From Candidatus Wolfebacteria bacterium (GTDB taxonomy: Bacteria; Patescibacteriota; Minisyncoccia; Phycocordibacterales; GCA-2401445), in NCBI GenBank assembly GCA_002401445.1, contig NVTD01000005.1, forward strand, positions 1-40,076: 40,076 nucleotides of DNA, written 5' to 3'. Below are positions 8,608-15,685 of this stretch, piece by piece. The notes beneath the pieces are model-generated. The model searched no databases. It worked only from the letters and a program-made list of their open reading frames with translations, and was not told the origin of the DNA. Positions within the stretch are counted from its first letter, which is position 1. Every line of letters starts with the position of its first letter. Made by a program: the position numbers and the translations under genes.

Positions 8608-8638
8608 ACTAACTTAGAGCTCCGAGCTCTAAGTTAGT
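8608..8638. repeat. REP-like palindrome R1 at the 3' end of the RAYT gene
   Basis: Perfect palindrome with 15-bp arms ACTAACTTAGAGCTC / GAGCTCTAAGTTAGT and a single central base (8623). It encodes the last residues of the transposase (TNLELGALS), and the stop codon lies in its outer arm. Confidence 0.9.
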
Positions 8639-9259
8639 AGTCTCCTTATTTTTTCTCTTTTTTGAAATACCTGCCGATTCTACTACAAATTTTTCAAACT
8701 CATTCATGTCTACAAATTGCCCTTTTACAATACTTATATCTTTGGCTATGGAATCTACATGATTTATATTATCCCAACTAGACGCTGTAAGGTTATCCGA
8801 TTCTGAAATACCGTGAATCCATCTGTTTAGACTTACATATGCAAATACATGTCTAAGTTGTACATCAGAATTTATATGCGCAACCTTGAAGACACCTTGA
8901 AAAAGAGAGCCATTTCTATCATTTCTCTCGTTAAAATACATTGTATATCCACCTAAGCGACGCATGAACGTACTAATGCCATTCTCAACTTTTTGCTGTA
9001 CCAAAAAATGATAGTGGTTGGGATTAAGACTATATGCAACAAATTCTACCAACTTAGAGCTCCGAGCTCTAAGTTTTTCTTTCTGTTTGAATGAAAACTG
9101 ATAAATACTTCCAACTGGATCAGTAGAATTAAACACGAGCATACTCTCACGGAATCTATTCACATCATACTTATCAGAAAAAATATTTCTCTTATCAACT
9201 CCTCTATTATAGATATGATAATATTCGCCATTAGCGAGTTGTTCCTTTCTTCTAGGCAT
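8609..9259 (-). CDS. REP-associated tyrosine transposase (RAYT, Y1/HUH family)
   Basis: 216 aa, starting MPRRKEQLANGEYYHIYNRG, the usual RAYT opening. The HUH motif is in SLNPNHYHFLV (about 90-100). MRRLGGYTMYFNERNDRNGSLFQG and AYVSLNRWIHG carry the helix with the probable catalytic tyrosine (family YxHLNP). Such enzymes nick single-stranded palindromic REP sequences. Residues KLRARSSKL (about 64-72) are encoded by an internal copy of the palindrome, and the last nine residues by another. The start ATG at 9259 has AAGGAG 12 nt upstream, inside a third hairpin. Probably functional or recently so: no frame disruption. Confidence 0.88.
   Translation of the reverse strand: MPRRKEQLANGEYYHIYNRGVDKRNIFSDKYDVNRFRESMLVFNSTDPVGSIYQFSFKQKEKLRARSSKLVEFVAYSLNPNHYHFLVQQKVENGISTFMRRLGGYTMYFNERNDRNGSLFQGVFKVAHINSDVQLRHVFAYVSLNRWIHGISESDNLTASSWDNINHVDSIAKDISIVKGQFVDMNEFEKFVVESAGISKKRKNKETTNLELGALS
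9051..9075. repeat. REP-like palindrome R2 inside the RAYT coding sequence
   Basis: 12-bp arms AACTTAGAGCTC / GAGCTCTAAGTT around c9063. The central 23 bases are the same as in R1. It is read in frame as LRARSSKL within the transposase. Confidence 0.9.
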
Positions 9260-9264
9260 TACTA

Positions 9265-9305
9265 AATAATACTCCTTGGAGCCCGGAGCTCCAAATAGTA
9301 TTATT
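9265..9305. repeat. REP-like hairpin R3 over the RAYT ribosome binding site
   Basis: Outer arms AATAATACT/AGTATTATT and inner arms TTGGAGC/GCTCCAA, separated by a 2x2 mismatch (9274-9275 against 9295-9296). The Shine-Dalgarno AAGGAG (9277-9272, minus) spans that mismatch. The hairpin ends 5 nt before the start codon, so it could occlude translation or be the transposase target. Confidence 0.8.
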
Positions 9306-9312
9306 CTCCAAA

Positions 9313-10410
9313 CTAAATGCGAAACTCGATAACATCGCCGTCCTGAACTATATATTCCTTTCCTTCAATACGTACTTGCCCTTTATCACGAGCGTTTGAA
9401 TATGAACCAGCCTCCAGAAGCACGTCTGTCCCAATTACCTCTGCTCGAATAAATTTGTCTTTAAAATCATTATGTATTGCAGTCCCTGCAACAGGGGCTG
9501 TAGAATCACGCAAAATGGTCCATGCGCGAGTCTCATCTTTACCTGTGGTGAAATACGTCATCAAACCAAGCATATCGTATCCAGAACGAATAAGGTTGTT
9601 TATTCCATCTTCACTCGCTCCAAGTTCTTCACGGAACATATCTTTTTCTTCTCCCTCCAAATCTTTTACCTCATGCTCTACTGCAGCATCTACTGTCACC
9701 CACTTCGAGTTTGTATCGTTAAAGAACTTCATAAGTTCGTCCCATTTTTCTCCTTTGGCCTCATCTAGGTTATTTCCTCCTGCCTTACGATTCAAAATAT
9801 ATAAAATAGGCTTGATAGTGAGAAGGTTTAACTGCTTTGCAATCACAGTTTCATCTTCATCTAATTCTGCATCTATTGCGAGACGACTGTCTTCTAAAAT
9901 TGGAATAACTTTCTCCAATACATCGAATTCCTTTTTAGCGTCCTTATCTCCGCGCTTTGCATCTTTCTCTACTGTGCCACGACGTTTTGTTGTCGTTTGT
10001 AAATCAGCAAGTACCAATTCAAGATTAATTACTCCGATATCACGCATTGGATCAATACTTCCGTCGACATGAATAATGTCTTCATCAGAAAAAATTCGTA
10101 CTACTTCTGCAATAGCATCAGTCTCACGGATGTTCGTTAAGAATTTATTACCAAGACCCTCTCCAACAGATGCACCTTTCACAAGACCTGCAATATCAAC
10201 AAACTCTACAGCGGCGGGAATAGTCTTTTCTGATTCAGAAAATTTGCTCAATTTTTCCAATCGCAGGTCAGGCACTGAAACAACACCGACAGATGGGTCG
10301 ATGGTGCAGAATGGATAGTTTGCACAATCCACAGTCTTTTTTGTGAGGGCGTTAAATAAAGTAGACTTACCAACGTTTGGCAAGCCAACAATCCCTATAG
10401 ATAAACTCAT
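9313..10410 (-). CDS. ychF: Ribosome-binding ATPase/GTPase YchF (OLA1 family)
   Basis: 365 aa. P-loop GLPNVGKSTLFNALT at residues 8-22, switch II DIAGLVKGASVGEGLGN, a helical coiled-coil insertion with KRRGTVEKDAKRGDKD, and a C-terminal TGS domain ending RIEGKEYIVQDGDVIEFRI. The nucleotide-specificity region reads LYILNRKAGGNN rather than the usual NVNE-type motif, a small divergence. YchF binds the ribosome and is near-universal. The start at 10410 has no Shine-Dalgarno; a promoter ends 6 nt before the ATG. Expected family length. Confidence 0.95.
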   Translation of the reverse strand: MSLSIGIVGLPNVGKSTLFNALTKKTVDCANYPFCTIDPSVGVVSVPDLRLEKLSKFSESEKTIPAAVEFVDIAGLVKGASVGEGLGNKFLTNIRETDAIAEVVRIFSDEDIIHVDGSIDPMRDIGVINLELVLADLQTTTKRRGTVEKDAKRGDKDAKKEFDVLEKVIPILEDSRLAIDAELDEDETVIAKQLNLLTIKPILYILNRKAGGNNLDEAKGEKWDELMKFFNDTNSKWVTVDAAVEHEVKDLEGEEKDMFREELGASEDGINNLIRSGYDMLGLMTYFTTGKDETRAWTILRDSTAPVAGTAIHNDFKDKFIRAEVIGTDVLLEAGSYSNARDKGQVRIEGKEYIVQDGDVIEFRI

Positions 10411-10416
10411 ACAGGC

Positions 10417-10445
10417 ACAATAGCGTATTTAAAGGGTTTTTACAA
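10417..10445 (-). promoter_or_regulatory. ychF promoter, leaderless
   Basis: TTGTAA (10445-10440), 17-bp spacer, TATTGT (10422-10417), 6 nt, then the ychF ATG. Same geometry as leuS, zwf, ddl and uvrB. Confidence 0.55.
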
Positions 10446-10475
10446 TTAATAGAAAAGGGGGTAATAATAGACAAA

Positions 10476-10496
10476 GAAAAAACCACCTTGCGGTGG
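10476..10496 (-). terminator. Terminator between the 74-aa gene region and ychF
   Basis: On the minus strand CCACC-GCAA-GGTGG is followed by a run of seven T (10482-10476, TTTTTTC). It could end the 74-aa gene transcript or the short transcript predicted from the promoter at 10560-10587. Confidence 0.75.
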
Positions 10497-10559
10497 CGTC
10501 CTCAGTGGCATCCATTTAAATCTAAGAGCAAGCCCCTAAACAAAATGAACACCTCTGTT

Positions 10560-10587
10560 AATATACACCCTTGTAAAAAGTATACAA
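10560..10587 (-). promoter_or_regulatory. Promoter of a possible short transcript of about 75 nt
   Basis: TTGTAT (10587-10582), 16-bp spacer, TATATT (10565-10560). The only thing downstream is about 75 nt ending at the terminator 10496-10476; ychF has its own promoter after that. Confidence 0.4.
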
Positions 10588-10612
10588 TCCCAATCTGGGG
10601 ATAACTCATTTC

Positions 10613-10837
10613 CTACATTAATCCCTTCAATTGATCCTGATACTTCTTCATCACATTCATAGTAGCAGTCATTTGATCCTTTCCGCCTTTTACCTCTTCT
10701 TGAACCTCAAGTGCGATTTTTTGAAATAACTCTGGATCTTTCTCCACCATTGCCATTGCCTTGTCTTGTTGATCTTGTGGCACATCTTTCATCTTACTTT
10801 GCATTGCCTTTTTCATTAGAAAATTTTTGAGTCCCAT
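10613..10837 (-). CDS. Hypothetical small helical protein, 74 aa
   Basis: It starts MGLKNFLMKKAMQSKMKDVP and continues as charged amphipathic helices rich in Lys, Glu, Gln and Met (QDQQDKAMAMVEKDPELFQK, then QEEVKGGKDQMTATMNVMKK). No membrane span, cysteine or signal peptide. I recall similar short Met/Lys-rich proteins in candidate-phyla genomes but cannot name a family. No Shine-Dalgarno precedes the ATG at 10837. It is followed by a possible terminated short transcript and then ychF. Confidence 0.65.
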   Translation of the reverse strand: MGLKNFLMKKAMQSKMKDVPQDQQDKAMAMVEKDPELFQKIALEVQEEVKGGKDQMTATMNVMKKYQDQLKGLM

Positions 10838-10859
10838 ATGTGTAGTAATTAGTAGATAG

Positions 10860-10880
10860 TAATTGGTAATTGGTAATTGG
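10860..10880. repeat. Heptanucleotide tandem repeat
   Basis: Three perfect copies of TAATTGG in the spacer upstream of the 74-aa gene. The rest of 10838-10999 holds nothing I can identify. Confidence 0.7.
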
Positions 10881-10999
10881 TATTTTGTAACTAGTTTTTA
10901 GTAGTGCGCCAATAGAAAACACTCTCTCCTTACAGGAGCTGTACACCTTTTGGATACTTTACTTCATTTCATTCGTAAACTATCTCAAATGGTCTTACA

Positions 11000-11016
11000 A
11001 AAGCATAACATGCTTT
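11000..11016 (-). terminator. Weak terminator-like hairpin after pgl
   Basis: 7-bp stem AAAGCAT/ATGCTTT with loop of 3 nt. On the minus strand it is followed by TTGTAAG, a poor T-tract, 10 nt after the pgl stop. Confidence 0.4.
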
Positions 11017-11025
11017 CTCACATAT

Positions 11026-11748
11026 CTATTCTATCTCACAATCAGTTACAACAGTAACGTTCTTTAAGTCATGTAATATGTATGCTGGCAATTCATGTGA
11101 TGGTCCAGGAGCACTCAGTACTTGCGTCAATATTTCTGCTTTCTCTTCACCTCGAGCAAACACCAAAACACTTTGCACTTCTTCTGCAAGAAACGTGTTA
11201 GTAACCGTAACCCTCATAGGATATTTATTTTTATCTCCTGCGTCATATCCAATCACCCATGCAGGTCCATTGAACTGAGTAATGAAAATATCTTCATCTT
11301 TTGGATACGGCATCATACCGGCAACGTGACCGTCAGTCCCTATACCGAGAGTTGCGATTACAACTCCGTCAGGATTATCATTTCTCCACCCACGTAGTGC
11401 ATGTTCGAATCGCTCAGTGAGTCCAGAAATATCTTCTCCAACCTGGACAGTAGTATCAATGAATGAACATCCTGCCTCCTTTGCGCTTTTATAAAACCGT
11501 GTTTCTTTTAGCTGTGCGAAATTGTTTATCTCAGGATCTTCCGAGTATCTCTCGTCTAATACGGCAATAGTTAAATATGAACCGAGAACAACAGGGCTAA
11601 CATGCTCCAATAGAGACATAGCAGACCCCCCAGAGGTCAATAACAGCACAGGGGTATGTTGCGCATGTTCGAGAATATTCTCGAGCTCAATTCCAGCCCG
11701 CTCATCAGGAGCCTCAATATCGTGAATGATTGTATGTGTATTTTGCAT
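11026..11748 (-). CDS. pgl: 6-phosphogluconolactonase (DevB/NagB-like fold)
   Basis: 240 aa. VLLLTSGGSAMSLLEHV is the sugar-phosphate binding loop and VLDERYSEDPEINNFAQLKE matches the family DER...SN block. GIGTDGHVAGMMP corresponds to the catalytic GxGxDGHxASLFP signature. It hydrolyses 6-phosphogluconolactone, the product of Zwf, whose gene lies at 12793-14025 on the same strand; one divergent gene sits between them. The start ATG at 11748 is 9 nt from a -10 hexamer, so the mRNA is nearly leaderless. Confidence 0.88.
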   Translation of the reverse strand: MQNTHTIIHDIEAPDERAGIELENILEHAQHTPVLLLTSGGSAMSLLEHVSPVVLGSYLTIAVLDERYSEDPEINNFAQLKETRFYKSAKEAGCSFIDTTVQVGEDISGLTERFEHALRGWRNDNPDGVVIATLGIGTDGHVAGMMPYPKDEDIFITQFNGPAWVIGYDAGDKNKYPMRVTVTNTFLAEEVQSVLVFARGEEKAEILTQVLSAPGPSHELPAYILHDLKNVTVVTDCEIE

Positions 11749-11757
11749 AGTCCCTAT

Positions 11758-11806
11758 AATATAGCATTTTTATGCTACTTGACAATACCTACAGATATGC
11801 TATAAT
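11758..11806. promoter_or_regulatory. Divergent promoters sharing one -35 element
   Basis: Plus: TTGACA (11779-11784), 16 bp, TATAAT (11801-11806) with extended TGC. Minus: TTGTCA (11785-11780), 16 bp, TATATT (11763-11758) with extended TGC. The same bases TTGACAA serve as -35 on both strands, so the two polymerases should compete. Plus drives the gene at 11914, minus drives pgl. Confidence 0.7.
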
Positions 11807-11913
11807 GAATATAGAAGCTTGTGAAGATAATGAAGTACTTATCCTGTGAATGATTCCAGTATAAGTGGAGCTGACCTCCCATTGCCCACAAGACTACGAA
11901 AGAGCATTGAAAA

Positions 11914-12738
11914 ATGAAAATTAAAGAAGCAAGAAACATGTTGTACACCATTAAGCAAGGTGCAACCCCGATACTGAACCACATTTGTTCAAAAAATCGG
12001 TATACCATAAATCTGTTAATCAAGATTTTGTACGCAAAGAGAGTTGTATTTTTCTTAATAGTTGGACTAATAGTGTCTCTCTGTGGTGTAGCACTCCTAG
12101 GAATTACAACGGAGTCCAAATTCATGCCTATGATGATATATGTGTCCTTCGTGCTAATTGTAGTGTTTGGATGCACTATTCTTGTGAATATATTCGATAA
12201 CAGAAGAAGATATCTCCTCGAGATTGCTCCAGTACTCGCACGTATCAATAATTTATTGAGAAATGTTGTGAGTATAAGTAAATCACCCTATTCTACATTG
12301 CAGTTTTCTGCTAATGCAGTGCTGGGAGCACCACACTCAAACAGCTTGTCAAAGTCAATGAAAATATTATTGATCAGACTTGCCACAGAAATCACTCGGC
12401 TAGAGGAAATGATCGAGAAAAACAGCGATAATCTGATGTATACTCTTGAGGCAAAAATTCTCAGGCAGCAATTCGGGGAACTTCACAAAGACTGGACAGC
12501 TCTCGAAATGCCCGCTCTAATGCGAGGTGGGGTGGAAGCATTCTTTAATGCATCTAACGCGGAGAAAGTACAGACAAAAGAAACGGTTAGGATATCAACA
12601 CCACCCAAACCGGGGGCAAGTACACCCCTCACAAGAAGGGAGAAAAGGAATCGTATTTCCTTACCACCAAAAACGCCAATAGGAAAGAAAAACAAAGTTC
12701 CTTTGCCACAAGAAGCACCACCGGAATTCACGTCCTAA
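11914..12738 (+). CDS. Hypothetical membrane protein with a basic proline-rich tail, 274 aa
   Basis: Two transmembrane helices lie at about residues 44-66 (VVFFLIVGLIVSLCGVALLG) and 71-92 (MPMMIYVSFVLIVVFGCTIL). A cytosolic helical region of about 100 residues follows (ARINNLLRNVVSI, LATEITRLEEMIEKNSDN). The last 60 residues are rich in Pro, Lys and Arg (TPPKPGASTPLTRREKR and similar), as in disordered tails that bind nucleic acid or partners. Not recognised. The promoter at 11779-11806 is close to consensus, with a leader of about 100 nt. The ribosome binding site is weak (GAG 10 nt upstream). A terminator follows at 12757. Confidence 0.7.
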   Translation: MKIKEARNMLYTIKQGATPILNHICSKNRYTINLLIKILYAKRVVFFLIVGLIVSLCGVALLGITTESKFMPMMIYVSFVLIVVFGCTILVNIFDNRRRYLLEIAPVLARINNLLRNVVSISKSPYSTLQFSANAVLGAPHSNSLSKSMKILLIRLATEITRLEEMIEKNSDNLMYTLEAKILRQQFGELHKDWTALEMPALMRGGVEAFFNASNAEKVQTKETVRISTPPKPGASTPLTRREKRNRISLPPKTPIGKKNKVPLPQEAPPEFTS

Positions 12739-12756
12739 AACGACTTTAAACTTTCA

Positions 12757-12791
12757 ACCTCGTTCGCTTACACGGACGAGGTATTCTTTTG
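12757..12791 (+). terminator. Terminator between convergent genes
   Basis: Stem ACCTCGT/ACGAGGT (12757-12763 with 12776-12782), then ATTCTTTTG. It ends the membrane-protein gene just before the convergent zwf stop. Confidence 0.75.
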
Positions 12792-12792
12792 T

Positions 12793-14025
12793 CTAATTAT
12801 CCAATTTACTTCCTTTTTTATAATACGTCAGTGGCGTACCCTTCATCACTTCCTCAACCTTTTCAATAAAATCCCATGATGCAACTACTTCATCTAGTGA
12901 GACAAAATACTTTTGCTCGCCCACTATTGCGTCGGCAAATACGTTTTCATATGCATCTGGAACTTCTGAGGAAACTGGTTGAATAATAAAGACATGTTTA
13001 GTTCCGTCCTTAAAATCTACAGTGACATTAGCTTCGCTGCGATCAAGAGCTTTCCCGCTTATCAAATGTATCGCTACCCCATTCCATCTATCATTTTCTA
13101 TATTAGCGATAACATGAAAAAAAGTTTCGGTATTTGAATCTTCTAATACTCCCTCCACATCTCTAAATCCTTCGTACTGTGCACGTGTGACTATTTCTTT
13201 AAGAGATAGACGTTTGAGTATGTCTGCGCGATCCTCTGGATTATCCATCACAACTTGTGCAAGCATTTCCAACAAATGATTCTGACCTACATCACGCAAC
13301 GCTCCGACTGCATCATAAAACGCTCCCCTAGTATCTGCATCATTGCTCTCCAGTAAATTAACGGTGATTTTTTCAATGCTATCCTTATTCCATTTTGCTT
13401 CCATCTCTCCATTTTCAAAACGAAATTTTTCTATATCTCGAACACCCCCCTTTCCTAAATAATGATCAACGCGAAAAATTTGTTCATCTTGAAAGATATT
13501 ACGAAGCTTTTCATCAAGAGCTCTTGCGGTATCACTACTCTCTCCAAAAGGTTTTTCAATAAGAATTCGTGCCCAACCAACAGTATCACTGCACCCATGT
13601 ACGATTTGTGTTTGTGCAATATTATCTATCACCTCATCATAATGTGTTGGCCTAACAGACAGATGAAGAATCTTGTTTGTACATACGCCAAATTCGCGCT
13701 CAACACCAGAGACAACATCATCAAGTGCCTTGTAACGCTCTGTCTCATCAAAATGACCTTGGTGATATATAACGTGCTCAAGAAACACTTCAATACTTTC
13801 GGGTGTTGCATCCAATTTTTCGAGAGCAGGTCGCAGTAACGCTCTGATCTCTTCATTGGTAAACGATCTACGTGCAAATCCAATGACCTTAAATTGATCT
13901 GGAAGTTGTTGCTTTTGATAGAGATTAAACAAAGCAGGGATTAACTTTGCTTTTGCCAAGTCCCCCGTAATGCCAAAGATAATGAATATTGTTGGTGTAT
14001 TTGAACCTTGTATAGTTGTATTCAT
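12793..14025 (-). CDS. zwf: Glucose-6-phosphate 1-dehydrogenase
   Basis: 410 aa. The N-terminal Rossmann motif is FIIFGITGDLAKAKLIPALF and the conserved EKPFGES follows. The active-site block reads RVDHYLGKGGVRDIEKFRF; the family has RIDHYLGKE, so the catalytic His is kept but the Glu after LGK is Gly. The C-terminal RTGK-type block reads HLISGKAL. It oxidises glucose-6-phosphate to 6-phosphogluconolactone, feeding Pgl. It is about 80 residues shorter than typical bacterial enzymes, with the loss spread over the C-terminal half. The ATG at 14025 lies 6 nt after a -10 hexamer. Confidence 0.93.
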   Translation of the reverse strand: MNTTIQGSNTPTIFIIFGITGDLAKAKLIPALFNLYQKQQLPDQFKVIGFARRSFTNEEIRALLRPALEKLDATPESIEVFLEHVIYHQGHFDETERYKALDDVVSGVEREFGVCTNKILHLSVRPTHYDEVIDNIAQTQIVHGCSDTVGWARILIEKPFGESSDTARALDEKLRNIFQDEQIFRVDHYLGKGGVRDIEKFRFENGEMEAKWNKDSIEKITVNLLESNDADTRGAFYDAVGALRDVGQNHLLEMLAQVVMDNPEDRADILKRLSLKEIVTRAQYEGFRDVEGVLEDSNTETFFHVIANIENDRWNGVAIHLISGKALDRSEANVTVDFKDGTKHVFIIQPVSSEVPDAYENVFADAIVGEQKYFVSLDEVVASWDFIEKVEEVMKGTPLTYYKKGSKLDN

Positions 14026-14031
14026 GCATGC

Positions 14032-14070
14032 AGTATATCATGTGACTAACTAGCAGTACCTTGCTATAGT
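14032..14070. promoter_or_regulatory. Divergent promoters: zwf (leaderless) and the 67-aa gene
   Basis: Minus: TATACT (14037-14032) with extended TGA ends 6 nt before the zwf ATG; its -35 is poor. Plus: GTGACT (14042-14047), 17 bp, TATAGT (14065-14070) with extended TGC, reading to the gene at 14097. Confidence 0.6.
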
Positions 14071-14096
14071 ATTCCCAGACTCAAATAGGAGGATAT

Positions 14097-14300
14097 ATGG
14101 ACTCATTACAACTATCGAAAATAGCAGTGGCTCTTATAGATTGGCAGAAGGGATATCCACCACTTACATGTAGAAACAAAAAGTGTACAAAGGAAAAGTT
14201 AGATCCATTTATAAATGGAATTGAACCCATTCTAAAATGCCCAAAGTGCAAGCACATACAAAAGGACATCCCACCATGCATTCTTGGACAATTATCATGA
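14097..14300 (+). CDS. Small zinc-ribbon-like protein, 67 aa
   Basis: It starts MDSLQLSKIAVALIDWQKGY. Four cysteines occur as CRNKKC and CPKC, about 25 residues apart, with a fifth near the end (PPCILGQLS), which suggests a small zinc ribbon. AGGAGG stands 5 nt before the ATG. The gene has its own promoter and a strong terminator. No known family. It is one of the accessory small genes that follow zwf, each an independent transcription unit. Confidence 0.7.
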   Translation: MDSLQLSKIAVALIDWQKGYPPLTCRNKKCTKEKLDPFINGIEPILKCPKCKHIQKDIPPCILGQLS

Positions 14301-14306
14301 ATCCTG

Positions 14307-14346
14307 CCCGCGATTATGCCTGCATACTCGCGGGTATGTTTTTTTA
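14307..14346 (+). terminator. Terminator of the 67-aa gene
   Basis: Stem CCCGCGA/TCGCGGG with a nested TATGC/GCATA stem. After TATG comes a run of seven T. Confidence 0.85.
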
Positions 14347-14384
14347 AATCATAAGTGCTATTATGCAAATGGAAGGCCCATTGA

Positions 14385-14390
14385 TATAAA
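14385..14390 (+). promoter_or_regulatory. Extended -10 promoter for the 147-aa gene
   Basis: TGA-TATAAA extended -10. The -35 is poor (TTATGC at 18 bp). The start codon is 27 nt downstream with a strong Shine-Dalgarno. Confidence 0.45.
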
Positions 14391-14416
14391 CACCTAACGA
14401 GAAAGGAGGTGTCGAG

Positions 14417-14860
14417 ATGACGCCTGAAGAAACTAAAAATAGAGAGGCTATGGAGGAATTCTTTGGCGATATACCAGCTATAAAAAAGAAGCTCGCTCGC
14501 GCACTCCAAGACGCACGCAAATTAAGAGATATGACTTGCGACGACCTGGATCAGGAATGCCGCTTTGATGGAATTCTAGATCCTCTCACCTGCGAATTTG
14601 AAAGAAATCCTACAAAACTCACACGTCAAGTCTACCAACGTGCAGCCAAGGTGTTTGGTATTGTACTTGAAAAAGTTCTGCCTCTCGAAAAATTCCTTGG
14701 GGATAGATCGAATGTAGCAACACTTGTGAAAGAAATGAAATCAACTGGCTCAAGACTTCTTACCGCAACAGGAGGAAGTGGAGCAAAAAGAATTCCTTTA
14801 CAAGAACGAGTTCGAACCTATCTTGGGTTACAAATACTCAAAGCACTAGGTACACCGTAA
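14417..14860 (+). CDS. Hypothetical protein with an XRE-like helix-turn-helix pattern, 147 aa
   Basis: Residues about 25-75 (KLARALQDARKLRDMTCDDL, then DPLTCEFERNPTKLTRQVYQ and AAKVFGI) follow the layout of a Cro/C1-type helix-turn-helix, but the match is loose. The C-terminal half is basic with a small Gly-rich stretch (ATGGSGAKRIPL). AAAGGAGGTG lies 7 nt before the ATG, the strongest ribosome binding site in the window. The gene has its own promoter and terminator. It may be a DNA-binding regulator of horizontally acquired origin; function unknown. Confidence 0.6.
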   Translation: MTPEETKNREAMEEFFGDIPAIKKKLARALQDARKLRDMTCDDLDQECRFDGILDPLTCEFERNPTKLTRQVYQRAAKVFGIVLEKVLPLEKFLGDRSNVATLVKEMKSTGSRLLTATGGSGAKRIPLQERVRTYLGLQILKALGTP

Positions 14861-14881
14861 CAGACCGACCAGTTTGTGCTC

Positions 14882-14914
14882 ATCGGCAGCGAGCATACTC
14901 GCTGCCGATTTTTT
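14882..14914 (+). terminator. Terminator of the 147-aa gene
   Basis: Perfect 12-bp stem ATCGGCAGCGAG/CTCGCTGCCGAT with loop CATA, followed by TTTTTTG. Confidence 0.9.
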
Positions 14915-15025
14915 GTTGCTCGAACCCGTCAACCAGCCGGGTAAACTTTTGGGGGGTTTTTTGGTTTTTGAGGACTTAGAATAAGTAAACACTCTCAACC
15001 AGGACTTAACTACAAGGAGTATCCC

Positions 15026-15136
15026 ATGGTGGGAGTTGAATTAGACAAAAAAACACCGCCCTTAGGTTGGGCGGCGTGTTTTGATTCAAGAATATGCAAA
15101 GATTCTTTATGTAGTGGGATTACCTTCGAGCTCTAG
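15026..15136 (+). CDS. Doubtful small ORF, 36 aa
   Basis: AAGGAG lies 6 nt before an ATG. The frame reads MVGVELDKKTPPLGWAACFD and ends ITFEL at a TAG. It runs through the terminator of the opposite gene and overlaps its 3' end by 30 nt. The ribosome binding site is the only positive evidence, so it may be spurious or a remnant of another small-gene cassette. Confidence 0.25.
   Translation: MVGVELDKKTPPLGWAACFDSRICKDSLCSGITFEL
15047..15082 (-). terminator. Terminator of the 127-aa gene
   Basis: Stem ACACCGCCC against GGGCGG-c-GTGT (one bulge) with a 7-nt loop. On the minus strand it is followed by a run of seven T (15053-15047). Confidence 0.8.
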
Positions 15137-15490
15137 ACCCTTAACATCTTCGGGACGAACCTTCTCAATCTTGTCAAAGAAGAGGATGTTGAAACCACCG
15201 AAGAGTACACGGTCACCCTTCTCAGGCATTCTGTCGATGGTGAACGAGACTATAAAATTTGGGAAGACGATCGGATTGTTTTCGACCGCCGTCCACTCTC
15301 CTGTGGGTATCCCGCATTTTCCAAGAGTCATCTCCGCAGACCATTTCAAGATTATGGTGACAAAATCACATTCATCCACCACAATGCTTTCAATTGGACC
15401 ATAGAGAGCCCTCTTTCCATCGTTCATTTCAACATATCCTCGTGGACTACGATCCACCACTTCTTGCCAGTCACATTTTGTTTCAGACAT
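15107..15490 (-). CDS. Hypothetical protein, 127 aa
   Basis: Starts MSETKCDWQEVVDRSPRGYV. It is predicted mostly beta-strand: alternating hydrophobics in SIVVDECDFVTIILKW, PIVFPNFIVSFTI and RVLFGGFNILFFDKI. There is no signal peptide or membrane span. Two cysteines are too few for a metal site. AAGGAG stands 8 nt before the ATG and a good promoter and terminator frame the gene, so it is a stand-alone accessory gene. Not recognised. Confidence 0.65.
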   Translation of the reverse strand: MSETKCDWQEVVDRSPRGYVEMNDGKRALYGPIESIVVDECDFVTIILKWSAEMTLGKCGIPTGEWTAVENNPIVFPNFIVSFTIDRMPEKGDRVLFGGFNILFFDKIEKVRPEDVKGLELEGNPTT

Positions 15491-15523
15491 AATTCAATCT
15501 CCTTCGAGTTCAGGGTTTATAAC

Positions 15524-15552
15524 AAAATAACATGTACTAAATCACATGTCAA
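15524..15552 (-). promoter_or_regulatory. Promoter of the 127-aa gene
   Basis: TTGACA (15552-15547), 17 bp, TATTTT (15529-15524) with extended TGT. The leader is about 30 nt and contains the AAGGAG site. Confidence 0.65.
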
Positions 15553-15630
15553 TAGTGTGGACCATACAGGGACCCGGTCTACCGGCAGGCAGGAGTGGGT
15601 GGAGAGAGTAGGGTTTTGCTTTTTGAGGCA

Positions 15631-15663
15631 AAAGAAAAGCCCGTCAGCATCATCTGTTACGGG
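15631..15663 (-). terminator. Terminator of the 210-aa gene
   Basis: On the minus strand CCCGT-aa-CAG pairs with CTG-ACGGG, followed by C and TTTTCTTT. It lies 23 nt after the stop at 15686. Confidence 0.7.
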
Positions 15664-15685
15664 ATTGTCCTATCAATTGTCTGTC

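Noticed and set aside
8608-9305. RAYT palindromes as ordinary terminators
   Set aside because: One copy is inside the coding sequence, one overlaps the ribosome binding site, and none has a T-tract.
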